Assembly (NCBI GenBank): GCA_029880755.1
Contig: JAOUNW010000094.1
Coordinates: 1 to 8,077, forward strand
DNA length: 8,077 bases
Direction of reading: 5' to 3'
Origin: Gammaproteobacteria bacterium
GTDB lineage: Bacteria > Pseudomonadota > Gammaproteobacteria > Acidiferrobacterales > SZUA-150
In this document: piece after piece, positions 1 to 6,273 of the stretch
Layout: each line of letters begins with the position of its first letter
Position numbering within the stretch: position 1 is the stretch's first letter
The notes under the pieces: generated by a model
The model's database searches: none
The model's input: only the letters and a program-made list of their open reading frames with translations
Told to the model about the DNA's origin: nothing
Made by a program: the position numbers and the translations under genes

Positions 1-435
1 AACGGGCGTTGGGAGGTGGAGTCGGTGGTCTTGCCGGTTGTCACGGTTCGTTGTCCGCCTTATTTCCGCACTGGGTTGTCTCGACCGGCTTGCTCATTAA
101 CCGGAATGCCTGCTTATGTGACGGGCGGTCTGGTCCAGTCCACCGGCAGCATGCGCCCGGTTGTGTTTGAATCAAGAGGCACGGACAACACCGACGTGAG
201 ATATCTCAGTGATCATACCCATTCCTTCACCAACACTGATGCCGATCAAGATGGTTGGATGGACGGGCCATGTGAGATTTGCCATACACAAACGGCAAAC
301 CACCAGAACGATGATTTTGGCAACACACATAATAATGGCAGAACCTGTTCTGCATCCTGTCATACGCATTCACAGGGATTTGATAAGGCGCAGGCATTTT
401 GTCCGCCCGGACGAATTTGCCCACCGGTGAATTAA
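1..435 (+). CDS. Multiheme-type c-type cytochrome, C-terminal part (5' end outside window)
   Basis: The frame is open from base 1 to the stop at 433-435, so the gene probably begins upstream; the first internal start (GTG at 16) has a GGGAGG touching it and is not a credible start. Seen: a CEICH heme-c motif at 271-285, then about 20 residues later a C-S-A-S-C-H motif at 346-363 that has three residues between the cysteines instead of two, followed by THSQGF. An acidic DxDxDGxxD loop lies two residues before the first heme cysteine. The arrangement RGTD...GPCEICHTQT...TH...C..CH.H..GF matches the C-terminal repeat of large secreted multiheme/doubled-CXXCH proteins, which transfer electrons in the periplasm or at the cell surface. 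Inference: the missing N-terminal part carries more hemes. Frame assignment of about the first 100 bases is uncertain because nothing recognisable is encoded there. Confidence 0.62.
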   Translation, partial: NGRWEVESVVLPVVTVRCPPYFRTGLSRPACSLTGMPAYVTGGLVQSTGSMRPVVFESRGTDNTDVRYLSDHTHSFTNTDADQDGWMDGPCEICHTQTANHQNDDFGNTHNNGRTCSASCHTHSQGFDKAQAFCPPGRICPPVN

Positions 436-445
436 TAGATTAAGC

Positions 446-459
446 CGCCGGAAACGGTG
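446..459 (+). terminator. Small GAAA-tetraloop hairpin between convergent genes
   Basis: CGCCG, loop GAAA, CGGTG: a 5-bp stem including one G-U pair, 10 bases after the stop of the upstream multiheme gene and 20 bases from the stop of the convergent cytochrome. It has no following T-run, so a terminator role is a weak inference from its position only. Confidence 0.2.
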
Positions 460-479
460 TGATCTGATGACAAAATCCC

Positions 480-1142
480 TCAGGGTATTAACTGACTAAG
501 GTAGCTGCTTACCGCATCAATATCTTTATCGGAATAACCTTGAATCATGGCTTCCATGGTGGGTGAGGTACGATTGCTGTCACCATCCCGGAAATTGGTC
601 AGCACTTGCTTTAGGTAAACATATTGTTGCCCGCCAATTCGCGCAAAGTCTCTTTGGCCATCCCCCGTATTGCCATGGCAGCCAGCGCATCGGGATGTAT
701 AGATTGTCTTCCCCAATGCGAGCATATCGGTATTGAATGTTTCTCGGTTGGGTTTTAATGGGACGCTGGCATAATAAATCGAGAGCGCCAGTTTTTCTTC
801 GTCACTCATTATGGATGTCAGTTGCTGCATGACCGTGCTGTAGTCCTGGCGTTTGCCGCTGGCGAAATTATCTATCTGTTGTAACAGATAGATACCATTC
901 TGCGCTGCCAGGTTGGGTACAAAGGGCTTTTCGCTATTACCGTCCTTGCCGTGGCAGTTAGCACAGAAAAGTGCCCGCTCCCTGCCTTGCTCTATGACTT
1001 GCACTCGGACTTCGTCATTTTCGCTGACGGCCTTAATGCGTGCCTCGAGTTCTGCACGTAAGCTATCCGCCATCGTCAACGACGGTGCGACGAGTATCAA
1101 TCCTGATATGACAATCACTGCTGCAATGAACGATCTTGGCAT
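480..1142 (-). CDS. Diheme cytochrome c4-like periplasmic electron carrier
   Basis: The 220-residue protein has a signal peptide (residues 1-25, hydrophobic core about 7-23, cleavage near MA-DS) and two similar class I cytochrome c domains. Heme motifs are C60-A-N-C63-H64 and C152-A-G-C155-H156, each followed by G. Probable axial methionines are M105, seven residues before M112-S-D-E-E, and M196, seven before Y203-S-D-K-D; each is followed by the helix (YYAS or SYLSQL) that closes this fold. Two-domain c4 proteins shuttle electrons in the periplasm, commonly to terminal oxidases or reductases. The start is supported by AGGAA seven bases before the ATG. Odd: about 30 charged residues sit between the signal peptide and the first heme domain, longer than in ordinary c4. 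The gene converges on the multiheme gene, so the two are not cotranscribed. Another diheme c-type subfamily is possible. Confidence 0.88.
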   Translation of the reverse strand: MPRSFIAAVIVISGLILVAPSLTMADSLRAELEARIKAVSENDEVRVQVIEQGRERALFCANCHGKDGNSEKPFVPNLAAQNGIYLLQQIDNFASGKRQDYSTVMQQLTSIMSDEEKLALSIYYASVPLKPNRETFNTDMLALGKTIYTSRCAGCHGNTGDGQRDFARIGGQQYVYLKQVLTNFRDGDSNRTSPTMEAMIQGYSDKDIDAVSSYLSQLIP

Positions 1143-1168
1143 GGACGAGTTCCTGGGTACCTGTATGT

Positions 1169-1174
1169 ATTATA
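1169..1174 (-). promoter_or_regulatory. Perfect -10 box (TATAAT) upstream of the cytochrome c4-like gene
   Basis: On the minus strand this reads TATAAT, 26 bases upstream of the ATG, which would give a leader of about 20 bases that contains the AGGAA ribosome binding site. The region 16-18 bases further upstream (minus-strand GACCTC/CGACCT) is a poor -35, so activation by a regulator is possible but not shown. Confidence 0.42.
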
Positions 1175-1322
1175 GAGTATAGAGTTCATTGAGGTCGGAC
1201 CACGCTAAGACCTTGAACAGCAAATGGATAGCCCCTGAAAACGGCCAGTTTTGCCCCTTAATCGGTCCATTTACCCGGTAAAAACACCGTGTTCATTAGC
1301 GTCAAAAAATGCCCCAAACACC

Positions 1323-1348
1323 GTCAGTCTGACTGACCGTGCTATAAC
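1323..1348 (+). promoter_or_regulatory. Perfect 15-bp palindrome next to a TATAAC -10-like box
   Basis: GTCAGTC-T-GACTGAC (1323-1337) is a perfect 7-bp dyad around a single base, followed five bases later by TATAAC (1343-1348). The pair lies just upstream of the zinc-ribbon operon. The palindrome covers the place where a -35 element would sit and no consensus -35 is visible, so it could be an operator or activator site. The spacer is too short for a stable RNA hairpin. A second, smaller dyad AACAC-C-GTGTT lies at 1283-1293. Confidence 0.35.
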
Positions 1349-1368
1349 ATAAAGGACATCACTAATTC

Positions 1369-1373
1369 AGGAG
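1369..1373 (+). promoter_or_regulatory. Ribosome binding site AGGAG that decides the start of the zinc-ribbon gene
   Basis: AGGAG ends only 2 bases before the ATG at 1376 but 8 bases before the in-frame ATG at 1382. Normal spacing therefore favours the second ATG. Confidence 0.6.
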
Positions 1374-1381
1374 CAATGAGT

Positions 1382-2593
1382 ATGCTGGCTTCCGTCAAAG
1401 AAAAGGCCGCCAGAATTCGGCGCAATCTCACCAGCCTGGATAACCAACCCGTGGGCCGGGCGGCACTGACGGTTATTCTGTTTCTCGATCTTTTTATTCT
1501 TGTTTCCCTGTTCGATGGCCTGGAAGAGCACACTGCACAACTGACCCGCCCCAGCCAGTGGGTGCCTCAGTACTGTCGGGACATTGTGGTAGAGGGTGAA
1601 TGGAACGAAACCAATCGGCTTGAGCGCCTGGCACGCATTGTTTACAGTTCGCGTAATAGTTATTACTTGCGCGACCAACGGGACAACACCCGGGAAAGAC
1701 ACCCGTTATGTCAGCCCATTTCCAGGTTGTTTTTGTCTATCGAGAACGATGACGGCCTGTCGGAAAATCTGAAGGAGCTTCTTACAACAAGGAGGGAGGC
1801 AGCCGAACTCAACCGGGAGCTTGCCAGGATAAAAGGTGCCTATGACACAGCCCTGTTGGAACAGATCGCCGAAAGCAACAAGGACAAAGCCGATGCACCC
1901 TCGCTGAAGCAGGAAATCAGTAGTAAAACAGAGTCGTTAAACAAACTGGTGCAAAAGCAAAGACTGCTGGAATCTTCGTTGGGGCAGGACAAACGAATAC
2001 AGGAATTGTTTGCTTTGGTGCAGGGAGTTACTGAGGCCGACAGGAATCAGCTCAAGAGCGACCTGCGCCAGTTAAATTTCTGGTATCCGGTTAAACGCCT
2101 GGGAATGGAAATGATTTTCCTACTGCCTCTCGTGCTGGTGTTTTATTTCTGGAACGCGAAGAGCCTGTCGAGAAACCGACCCTTTCAAACGCTGGTATCG
2201 TCGCATTTGCTGGTGGTAGCGTTTGTCCCGGTGTTCATGAAAATCATCGATCTGGTATATGACATCATCCCGAAGAAACTCCTGAAGCACATTATTGAAC
2301 TGCTGGAGTCCCTGAAACTTGTTGCCATCTGGCACTATCTCCTGATGGCGGTAACCATTATGGCGGCGCTTGCTCTAATTTATTTGTTTCAGAAAAAGCT
2401 CTTTTCCAGAGACAAGCAGATGGAGAAAAGGATTTCAAAGGGTCTGTGCCAGAGTTGCGAAAAGCGCCTGCCCCTGAATACAGCAGCCTGTCCGTTCTGT
2501 GGTTCCGCCCAATTCAAACAATGTTCTCGTTGCAACAAGCCGACTTATGTCTACGGTAAATTCTGTCGGGAGTGTGGACATGAAATGGCGTAG
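1382..2593 (+). CDS. Membrane protein with coiled coil and two C-terminal zinc-ribbon knuckles, function unknown
   Basis: The protein is 403 residues from the ATG chosen by ribosome binding site spacing (405 if the ATG at 1376 is used). Seen in order: a short basic N-terminus; a membrane helix at about 29-45; a soluble stretch with two cysteines (C65, C110); a charged, heptad-rich coiled-coil region at about 120-225; membrane helices at about 242-258, 270-288 and 315-336; then a cysteine-rich tail with four CxxC pairs (C356/C359, C370/C373, C381/C384, C395/C398). Those four pairs have the spacing of a double zinc ribbon, able to hold two zinc ions. Zinc-ribbon tails of this kind occur on many uncharacterised bacterial membrane proteins and usually mediate protein or nucleic-acid contacts. 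The ribbon probably faces the cytoplasm, because the even number of crossings puts both ends on one side. First gene of an apparent three-gene operon. No specific function can be assigned. Confidence 0.85.
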   Translation: MLASVKEKAARIRRNLTSLDNQPVGRAALTVILFLDLFILVSLFDGLEEHTAQLTRPSQWVPQYCRDIVVEGEWNETNRLERLARIVYSSRNSYYLRDQRDNTRERHPLCQPISRLFLSIENDDGLSENLKELLTTRREAAELNRELARIKGAYDTALLEQIAESNKDKADAPSLKQEISSKTESLNKLVQKQRLLESSLGQDKRIQELFALVQGVTEADRNQLKSDLRQLNFWYPVKRLGMEMIFLLPLVLVFYFWNAKSLSRNRPFQTLVSSHLLVVAFVPVFMKIIDLVYDIIPKKLLKHIIELLESLKLVAIWHYLLMAVTIMAALALIYLFQKKLFSRDKQMEKRISKGLCQSCEKRLPLNTAACPFCGSAQFKQCSRCNKPTYVYGKFCRECGHEMA

Positions 2594-2597
2594 GCAC

Positions 2598-2602
2598 AGG
2601 AG
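2598..2602 (+). promoter_or_regulatory. Ribosome binding site AGGAG supporting a TTG start
   Basis: AGGAG lies 9 bases before TTG 2612. The only nearby in-frame ATG (2642) has no such site and would remove the basic n-region of the signal peptide, so the TTG start is preferred. Confidence 0.5.
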
Positions 2603-2611
2603 TGAGCAGGA

Positions 2612-3001
2612 TTGACGCTTCGCAAGAGAAATGCCTCCCGGATGTTGTTTTGCGCGATAGCGGTAATGGCTTTGTTATCCGTGCCCGCCTTGAATGCCGA
2701 TGTTCCGGATTCTCAACAGCATGAAGTTCTGCATCTGCTCGAATTTGTGCGAACAACATCGTGCCGGTTGGAGCGCAACGGAAAGCAATATAATGGCGCG
2801 GAGGCCTTCGATCACATTCAAAAGAAGTATCGTCATTTCCGGGATGAAATTACCAATACCGAACAGTTTATTGAAAAGTCGGCAACGCGCAGCGCTGTGA
2901 GCGGCGCGTATTATTATATCCATTGTGGCGGCAATAACAGAAAAACCGGAGGGTGGTTATTGGATGAACTGGCACGCTATCGGCAGGCCCATGGTGAATA
3001 A
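2612..3001 (+). CDS. Secreted DUF5329 family protein
   Basis: The 129-residue protein starts at a TTG. It has a classical signal peptide: basic residues 4-10, hydrophobic core 11-26, probable cleavage after ALNA at residue 29. The mature part is about 100 residues. It shows features I associate with DUF5329: a helix with VxHLLxFVR, then a cysteine (C51), an NGKxYxGAEA segment at about 56-65, IxxKYxxFRDxI at about 69-80, an ATRSxxSG segment at 91-98, a second cysteine (C105) and a terminal WLLDELxRYR helix. C51 and C105 are likely to form a disulfide in the periplasm. The family has no known biochemical function. The gene begins 18 bases after the zinc-ribbon gene and its 3' end overlaps the next gene, indicating one operon. 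Confidence 0.85.
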   Translation: MTLRKRNASRMLFCAIAVMALLSVPALNADVPDSQQHEVLHLLEFVRTTSCRLERNGKQYNGAEAFDHIQKKYRHFRDEITNTEQFIEKSATRSAVSGAYYYIHCGGNNRKTGGWLLDELARYRQAHGE

Positions 3002-3788
3002 CCTGTCTGAATTCAGATGGGTTATAGCCGTCATTTTGGTGATGGCGATGGCGGCAGGATTGTCTGGGGCGACAGCAGCAGAACCGTCAAAGCAAGACTT
3101 GTATTGGGGGTCTGATGGCGAAGGGGTGGCGCATCCGTTAGTCCAGGCGACAATCGCTTCTTATATCCCTGAATTTCTGGCAAGGGAAATTAAAGGGGTA
3201 CCGGTAACGGTTTATGCTATTGATTTGGACTCAGACGGTGCTGTGGATTATATTGTTCACCACAACAACATCTATAAGACCTGTTTCATAAAATCCGATA
3301 ACTCAAAGCGCAGTTGTGAAAAGCTGGGGTACGGCGATGGATTTGCCTATTACTGGTTTGCCCAGCTTGATCAGACGCCAATGTTGGAGCTGTTCTCCAT
3401 GGTCGGCGATGAAGACTACGATGATTACCAGCTGTATGCCTTTGACTCGAAGACCTGGAGGCGGAGACTGTTGTTTAGTATTGCCCCGGTGATTGTCGCC
3501 AGGAAGCAAGACCCTGGCCACAAAGGAATATACTGGGGTTATCCCTGGGATGTCAGGAGCCTGTATCTGAAAAAGGTTAAAGGCGTCATCAAGATGCGCG
3601 CAAGTGATCAATACAGGCCGTTATACGAAGAGGAACCGGAATCTCCGAGACCGGCGATCTTTTTTGACGGGCTACCCACGCAGGGAGAGGAAAATGGCTA
3701 CTTTAAGAATCTGGAAAATGAGCATACCTATTATTCATTAAAGGAGTTGCTTAGAAAATATCCAGATAACCCTGTCCCGGAAAAGTAG
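2991..3788 (+). CDS. Secreted protein of unknown family with a DxDxDGxxD calcium-type loop
   Basis: From ATG 2991 the protein is 265 residues with a signal peptide (hydrophobic 11-27, cleavage near TAA-EPS at 30). The frame is open further upstream. ATG 2964 has a GGAGGG about 10 bases ahead and is a real alternative (274 residues); ATG 2991 gives a normal-length signal peptide and an 11-base overlap with the DUF5329 stop, suggesting translational coupling. Seen: D78-L-D80-S-D82-G83-A-V-D86, the spacing of calcium loops in FG-GAP/VCBS and EF-hand-like repeats, followed by a beta-like YIVHHNN strand; a second acidic segment at 140-145 before an LYAFD strand; cysteines C98 and C109 that could pair; many aromatic residues. 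This suggests a small beta-rich periplasmic or surface protein, perhaps with a partial propeller fold. I do not recognise the family. Last gene of the operon. Confidence 0.75.
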   Translation: MVNNLSEFRWVIAVILVMAMAAGLSGATAAEPSKQDLYWGSDGEGVAHPLVQATIASYIPEFLAREIKGVPVTVYAIDLDSDGAVDYIVHHNNIYKTCFIKSDNSKRSCEKLGYGDGFAYYWFAQLDQTPMLELFSMVGDEDYDDYQLYAFDSKTWRRRLLFSIAPVIVARKQDPGHKGIYWGYPWDVRSLYLKKVKGVIKMRASDQYRPLYEEEPESPRPAIFFDGLPTQGEENGYFKNLENEHTYYSLKELLRKYPDNPVPEK

Positions 3789-3840
3789 GCTCACTGGAGA
3801 AGGGCAAACGAGTATCGTCAATGCAGAACAAGGACAGCCT

Positions 3841-3957
3841 CGGAATATAAAGCACTTAGGCGCGATATTGTTGTTGGTGGTGTTTTATGCTGGTAGTGCT
3901 GACCCGTACATAAATAGCAATTATCTATATCTATCGTTAAATTTAATGGTGGAGTAA
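3841..3957 (+). other. Possible gene remnant: hydrophobic open frame without a start codon
   Basis: In the frame ending at TAA 3955-3957 the sequence reads as a hydrophobic segment (LGAILLLVVFYAGSADPY) followed by a polar/aromatic tail ending LNLMVE. The frame stays open back to 3742, but no ATG or GTG precedes the hydrophobic part. Base composition becomes AT-rich here, like the SGNH gene that follows. It could be the C-terminal scrap of a deleted membrane protein (pseudogene) or simply AT-rich spacer. The alternative start TTG 3868 would give only about 29 residues with no ribosome binding site. Confidence 0.2.
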
Positions 3958-3981
3958 ATTACGGATAGAGTATCTTATGAT

Positions 3982-4785
3982 ATGAATATAAAGCCACTGT
4001 CTATCATCATTATTGCCGTTATTCTTATGTCATCTCTGACATTAAATATTGTTTTGTATCACCAGGCTCATAAATATTTTGTAGAGGTTAATAATATTAG
4101 ACTCGATCCACTTGGCACCGAATTATATGAAACGCCTGACCTGCCAGATTCTAATATTAAAAAAGAGATAACGAGGGTGGTGTTTCTTGGTGATTCCAGG
4201 GCTTTACAGTGGCCCGTGCCGGCACATTTAAGAGAATTAATTTTCTTTAATCGCGGTATTGCAGCTCAAACTTCGGCCCAGGTGTTAGGGAGGTATGACA
4301 GGCATATTTTGCCATTGCGACCAGATATTCTAGTGATCCAAGTCTGCATAAATGATCTAAAAACTATACCTTTGTTCAAACATTTAAAACAGAGAATAGT
4401 GGACTCCTGTAAGGCAAATATTAATGAGATCGTTGAAAAATCAATCAATTCTGGGGCAAAGATTATATTAACGACTATCTTTCCATTAGGTGATATACCT
4501 ATGAGGCGGCGTATTTTTTGGTCGAGTGAAGTAGAATCAGCCATCCAGGACGTTAATCATTATATTGCTTCCCTAAAGAAAGCAAATGTCAGGATTTACG
4601 ATGCGGCCAGTATTCTGGTAGATCAGAATGGTAGTGTTCGAGCAGACTATCAAGCAGATTTCTTGCATATAAACGAGAAAGGCTATATCGCCCTGAATAA
4701 ACATCTGAGAAACATACTGCTAGAAATGAGCCGGGATAAGCGCTATATGGAAGGCGCTAGAAATGTTCAGGTTTTAAAGCACTAA
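3982..4785 (+). CDS. Membrane-anchored SGNH/GDSL-type hydrolase
   Basis: The 267-residue protein has one N-terminal membrane helix (about 5-26) that probably anchors a periplasmic catalytic domain. SGNH blocks seen: block I LGDSRA with the nucleophile S72; block II FNRGIAAQ with G92; block III VCIND with N124, where the usual GxND glycine is Cys (C122); block V DFLHI with D226 and H229. These cover the Ser-Gly-Asn-His set plus the Asp of the triad, so an active esterase or acyltransferase is expected. Related anchored SGNH proteins often act on O-acetyl groups of polysaccharides; the substrate here is unknown. No good ribosome binding site precedes ATG 3982 (only a weak GGATAGAG), and GGTGGAG at 3948-3954 is too far away. 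The gene is clearly more AT-rich than the operon upstream, which hints at separate ancestry. Confidence 0.85.
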   Translation: MNIKPLSIIIIAVILMSSLTLNIVLYHQAHKYFVEVNNIRLDPLGTELYETPDLPDSNIKKEITRVVFLGDSRALQWPVPAHLRELIFFNRGIAAQTSAQVLGRYDRHILPLRPDILVIQVCINDLKTIPLFKHLKQRIVDSCKANINEIVEKSINSGAKIILTTIFPLGDIPMRRRIFWSSEVESAIQDVNHYIASLKKANVRIYDAASILVDQNGSVRADYQADFLHINEKGYIALNKHLRNILLEMSRDKRYMEGARNVQVLKH

Positions 4786-4796
4786 CAATCTTATCC

Positions 4797-4882
4797 CCGA
4801 CTAAATCTCCCAGTGTGGACTGTCCTTTTGGTCGGCTGAGATGTAGGTTGCCTGGTTGAAAATCCTCGAGACTGTAGGAGGA
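4797..4882. other. Structured intergenic element between convergent genes
   Basis: Two inverted repeats are visible. CCGACTAAA (4797-4805) pairs with TTTGGTCGG (4827-4835), 9 bp with one G-T wobble, enclosing an inner CAGT-GTGG-ACTG hairpin (4811-4822). TCCTC (4863-4867) pairs with GAGGA (4878-4882). Neither is followed by a clear T-run on either strand, so ordinary intrinsic terminators are not obvious, although the position between convergent stops fits termination. On the minus strand the same stretch is also an uninterrupted reading frame. Confidence 0.35.
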
Positions 4883-4899
4883 GTGCCCGCCAAAATAGA

Positions 4900-6273
4900 T
4901 TACCTTCCTAAGTATTGTTGACTCCTGCGTTTTCGAATGATGCAAAATAAAGAAAACATGACTAATAAAAAGAGTATAGGATCTTTCGTTGGTGAAGTGC
5001 TGATAGTACATCCGGGTGAGGTGGTAACATTATTGCTGGCTGGTTTGGTGGGCACGGTTGGCTCATCCGCAGCAGGATTTATTTTGAATGCATAGACATC
5101 GTTGGCTACATAATAGGTCTTGTTTTCTCCCACTGTAATTAAGTAGTCATCACGAATAGCAATACTCCATGGGAAGTCGGTCTGGCCAGGTATTTCATAT
5201 TCTCGGATAAAGAATGGATTATAAGGATCCGAAATATCAAAAATGGCCAGCCCCATACATCCATTGGCCACCACCGCATAATTACCAGTGAGTGTGATTT
5301 GGTGAGGCCCTGGATCGCCGCCATCGAGCCCCTCATCCTTGCCACCTAGGGCAGACTCACATTGAAATTCCGGGGGTATTGCCGCGTAGGCAATTCGTAC
5401 AGGCGCCACCCCTGGGTCAGAGAAATTTTGTGACAGATCAAATATAGCAAGCCCTTCATCAAAGGTATTGTCAGTTGGAGAGTCGGCGACAGGGGCATAA
5501 AGATACTGACCTCGCTGAGCCAAATACCAGTAACGTGTATCAATGTTGCTATCGTCTACCTTGACTTTCGTCCAATTGGCAGGAACGGGATCACTGATAT
5601 CAATTGCCAGAATACCCTGGAACCAGGCACCCACGTATGCCCGTTTATGTGCATCGTCAATGATGGCCTCCTGGTATTCAACTGTTTCGGGAGGATTGTA
5701 TTTTCCGATAATAGTAATATCAGAGGGATCTGATATGTCGATTAAACCTAAGCCGCCCAATCTCAAAGCTGCATAAAGTCTTTGATTCTCAGTATCAATA
5801 AATAACCCCGTAACTCTTCCTGATGTGCCTAGCGTAAAGTCAAGGAATAAGTCATTGGCTTCTATGGTTGGTCCGGAGGTTTCCAGGTTTACTATGTTAA
5901 CGACTTTTATGTATCCTTGTTCCCGATAACCAGATGTTTTCCGGAATCCGCAGTAAATATATGAACCATCGGTAGCGATAGATGATAGGGAGATGGCGGT
6001 AAGTCCAAAGGCAGATAAAGGCAAGTGGGATTTTACTGTTATATGGGAGGGATCTGATATATCAAGAATGTACAACCCAGAATATCCTCCAGCCAAATAG
6101 GCATAATTACCGTCTAATACCAGGTCCAGGCCGTCCGTGGTTATGTTTAGTATATTAAACCTATATAAATCGGCATCACCCCACGAGTCAGGTAGCGATG
6201 CAGCCACAGGAGTTACTGGAGTCAGCACAACATAAGAGATAAAAAAGAACAACAATACTTTTAATACTTTCAT
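4900..6273 (-). CDS. LVIVD-repeat beta-propeller protein with a C-terminal Cys/TM/Arg sorting signal
   Basis: The 457-residue protein has an N-terminal signal peptide (about 1-25, ending PVAA-SLP). The body contains LVIVD-type repeats, each a blade with G-L-x-I-x-D-I-S-D-P: copies near 66-74, 175-183, 220-229, 275-281 (degenerate, FDLSQ) and 341-350. They are linked by xxGNYAYLA-type strands, consistent with a secreted beta-propeller. A Thr/Pro/Ser-rich linker (about 401-419) leads to P-G421-C422-T, then a membrane helix (about 432-446) and the basic cluster RKRR (447-450). Cys plus helix plus Arg at the extreme end is the layout of JDVT-, Synerg- and MYXO-CTERM sorting tails, which are cut by dedicated intramembrane proteases; the DP just before the helix resembles JDVT-CTERM most, from memory. 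Probable role: cell-surface adhesion or binding protein. No Shine-Dalgarno is seen before the ATG. The gene converges on the SGNH gene. No matching protease lies in the window. Confidence 0.85.
   Translation of the reverse strand: MKVLKVLLFFFISYVVLTPVTPVAASLPDSWGDADLYRFNILNITTDGLDLVLDGNYAYLAGGYSGLYILDISDPSHITVKSHLPLSAFGLTAISLSSIATDGSYIYCGFRKTSGYREQGYIKVVNIVNLETSGPTIEANDLFLDFTLGTSGRVTGLFIDTENQRLYAALRLGGLGLIDISDPSDITIIGKYNPPETVEYQEAIIDDAHKRAYVGAWFQGILAIDISDPVPANWTKVKVDDSNIDTRYWYLAQRGQYLYAPVADSPTDNTFDEGLAIFDLSQNFSDPGVAPVRIAYAAIPPEFQCESALGGKDEGLDGGDPGPHQITLTGNYAVVANGCMGLAIFDISDPYNPFFIREYEIPGQTDFPWSIAIRDDYLITVGENKTYYVANDVYAFKINPAADEPTVPTKPASNNVTTSPGCTISTSPTKDPILFLLVMFSLFCIIRKRRSQQYLGR

Noticed and set aside
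3..170. Alternative frame with a GCHG segment at the 5' end of the window
   Set aside because: The frame reads LAGCHGSL, but the first cysteine of a CXXCH is absent and the frame stops at 168-170. The frame carrying CEICH is open throughout, so no frameshift can be shown.
913..1182. 89-codon plus-strand frame opposite the cytochrome gene
   Set aside because: It lies antisense to a clearly coding cytochrome with conserved heme motifs and has no ribosome binding site or domain.
4757..5011. 84-codon minus-strand frame called as a gene
   Set aside because: It overlaps the ends of two well-supported genes and has no ribosome binding site; only its intergenic part is kept as a finding.
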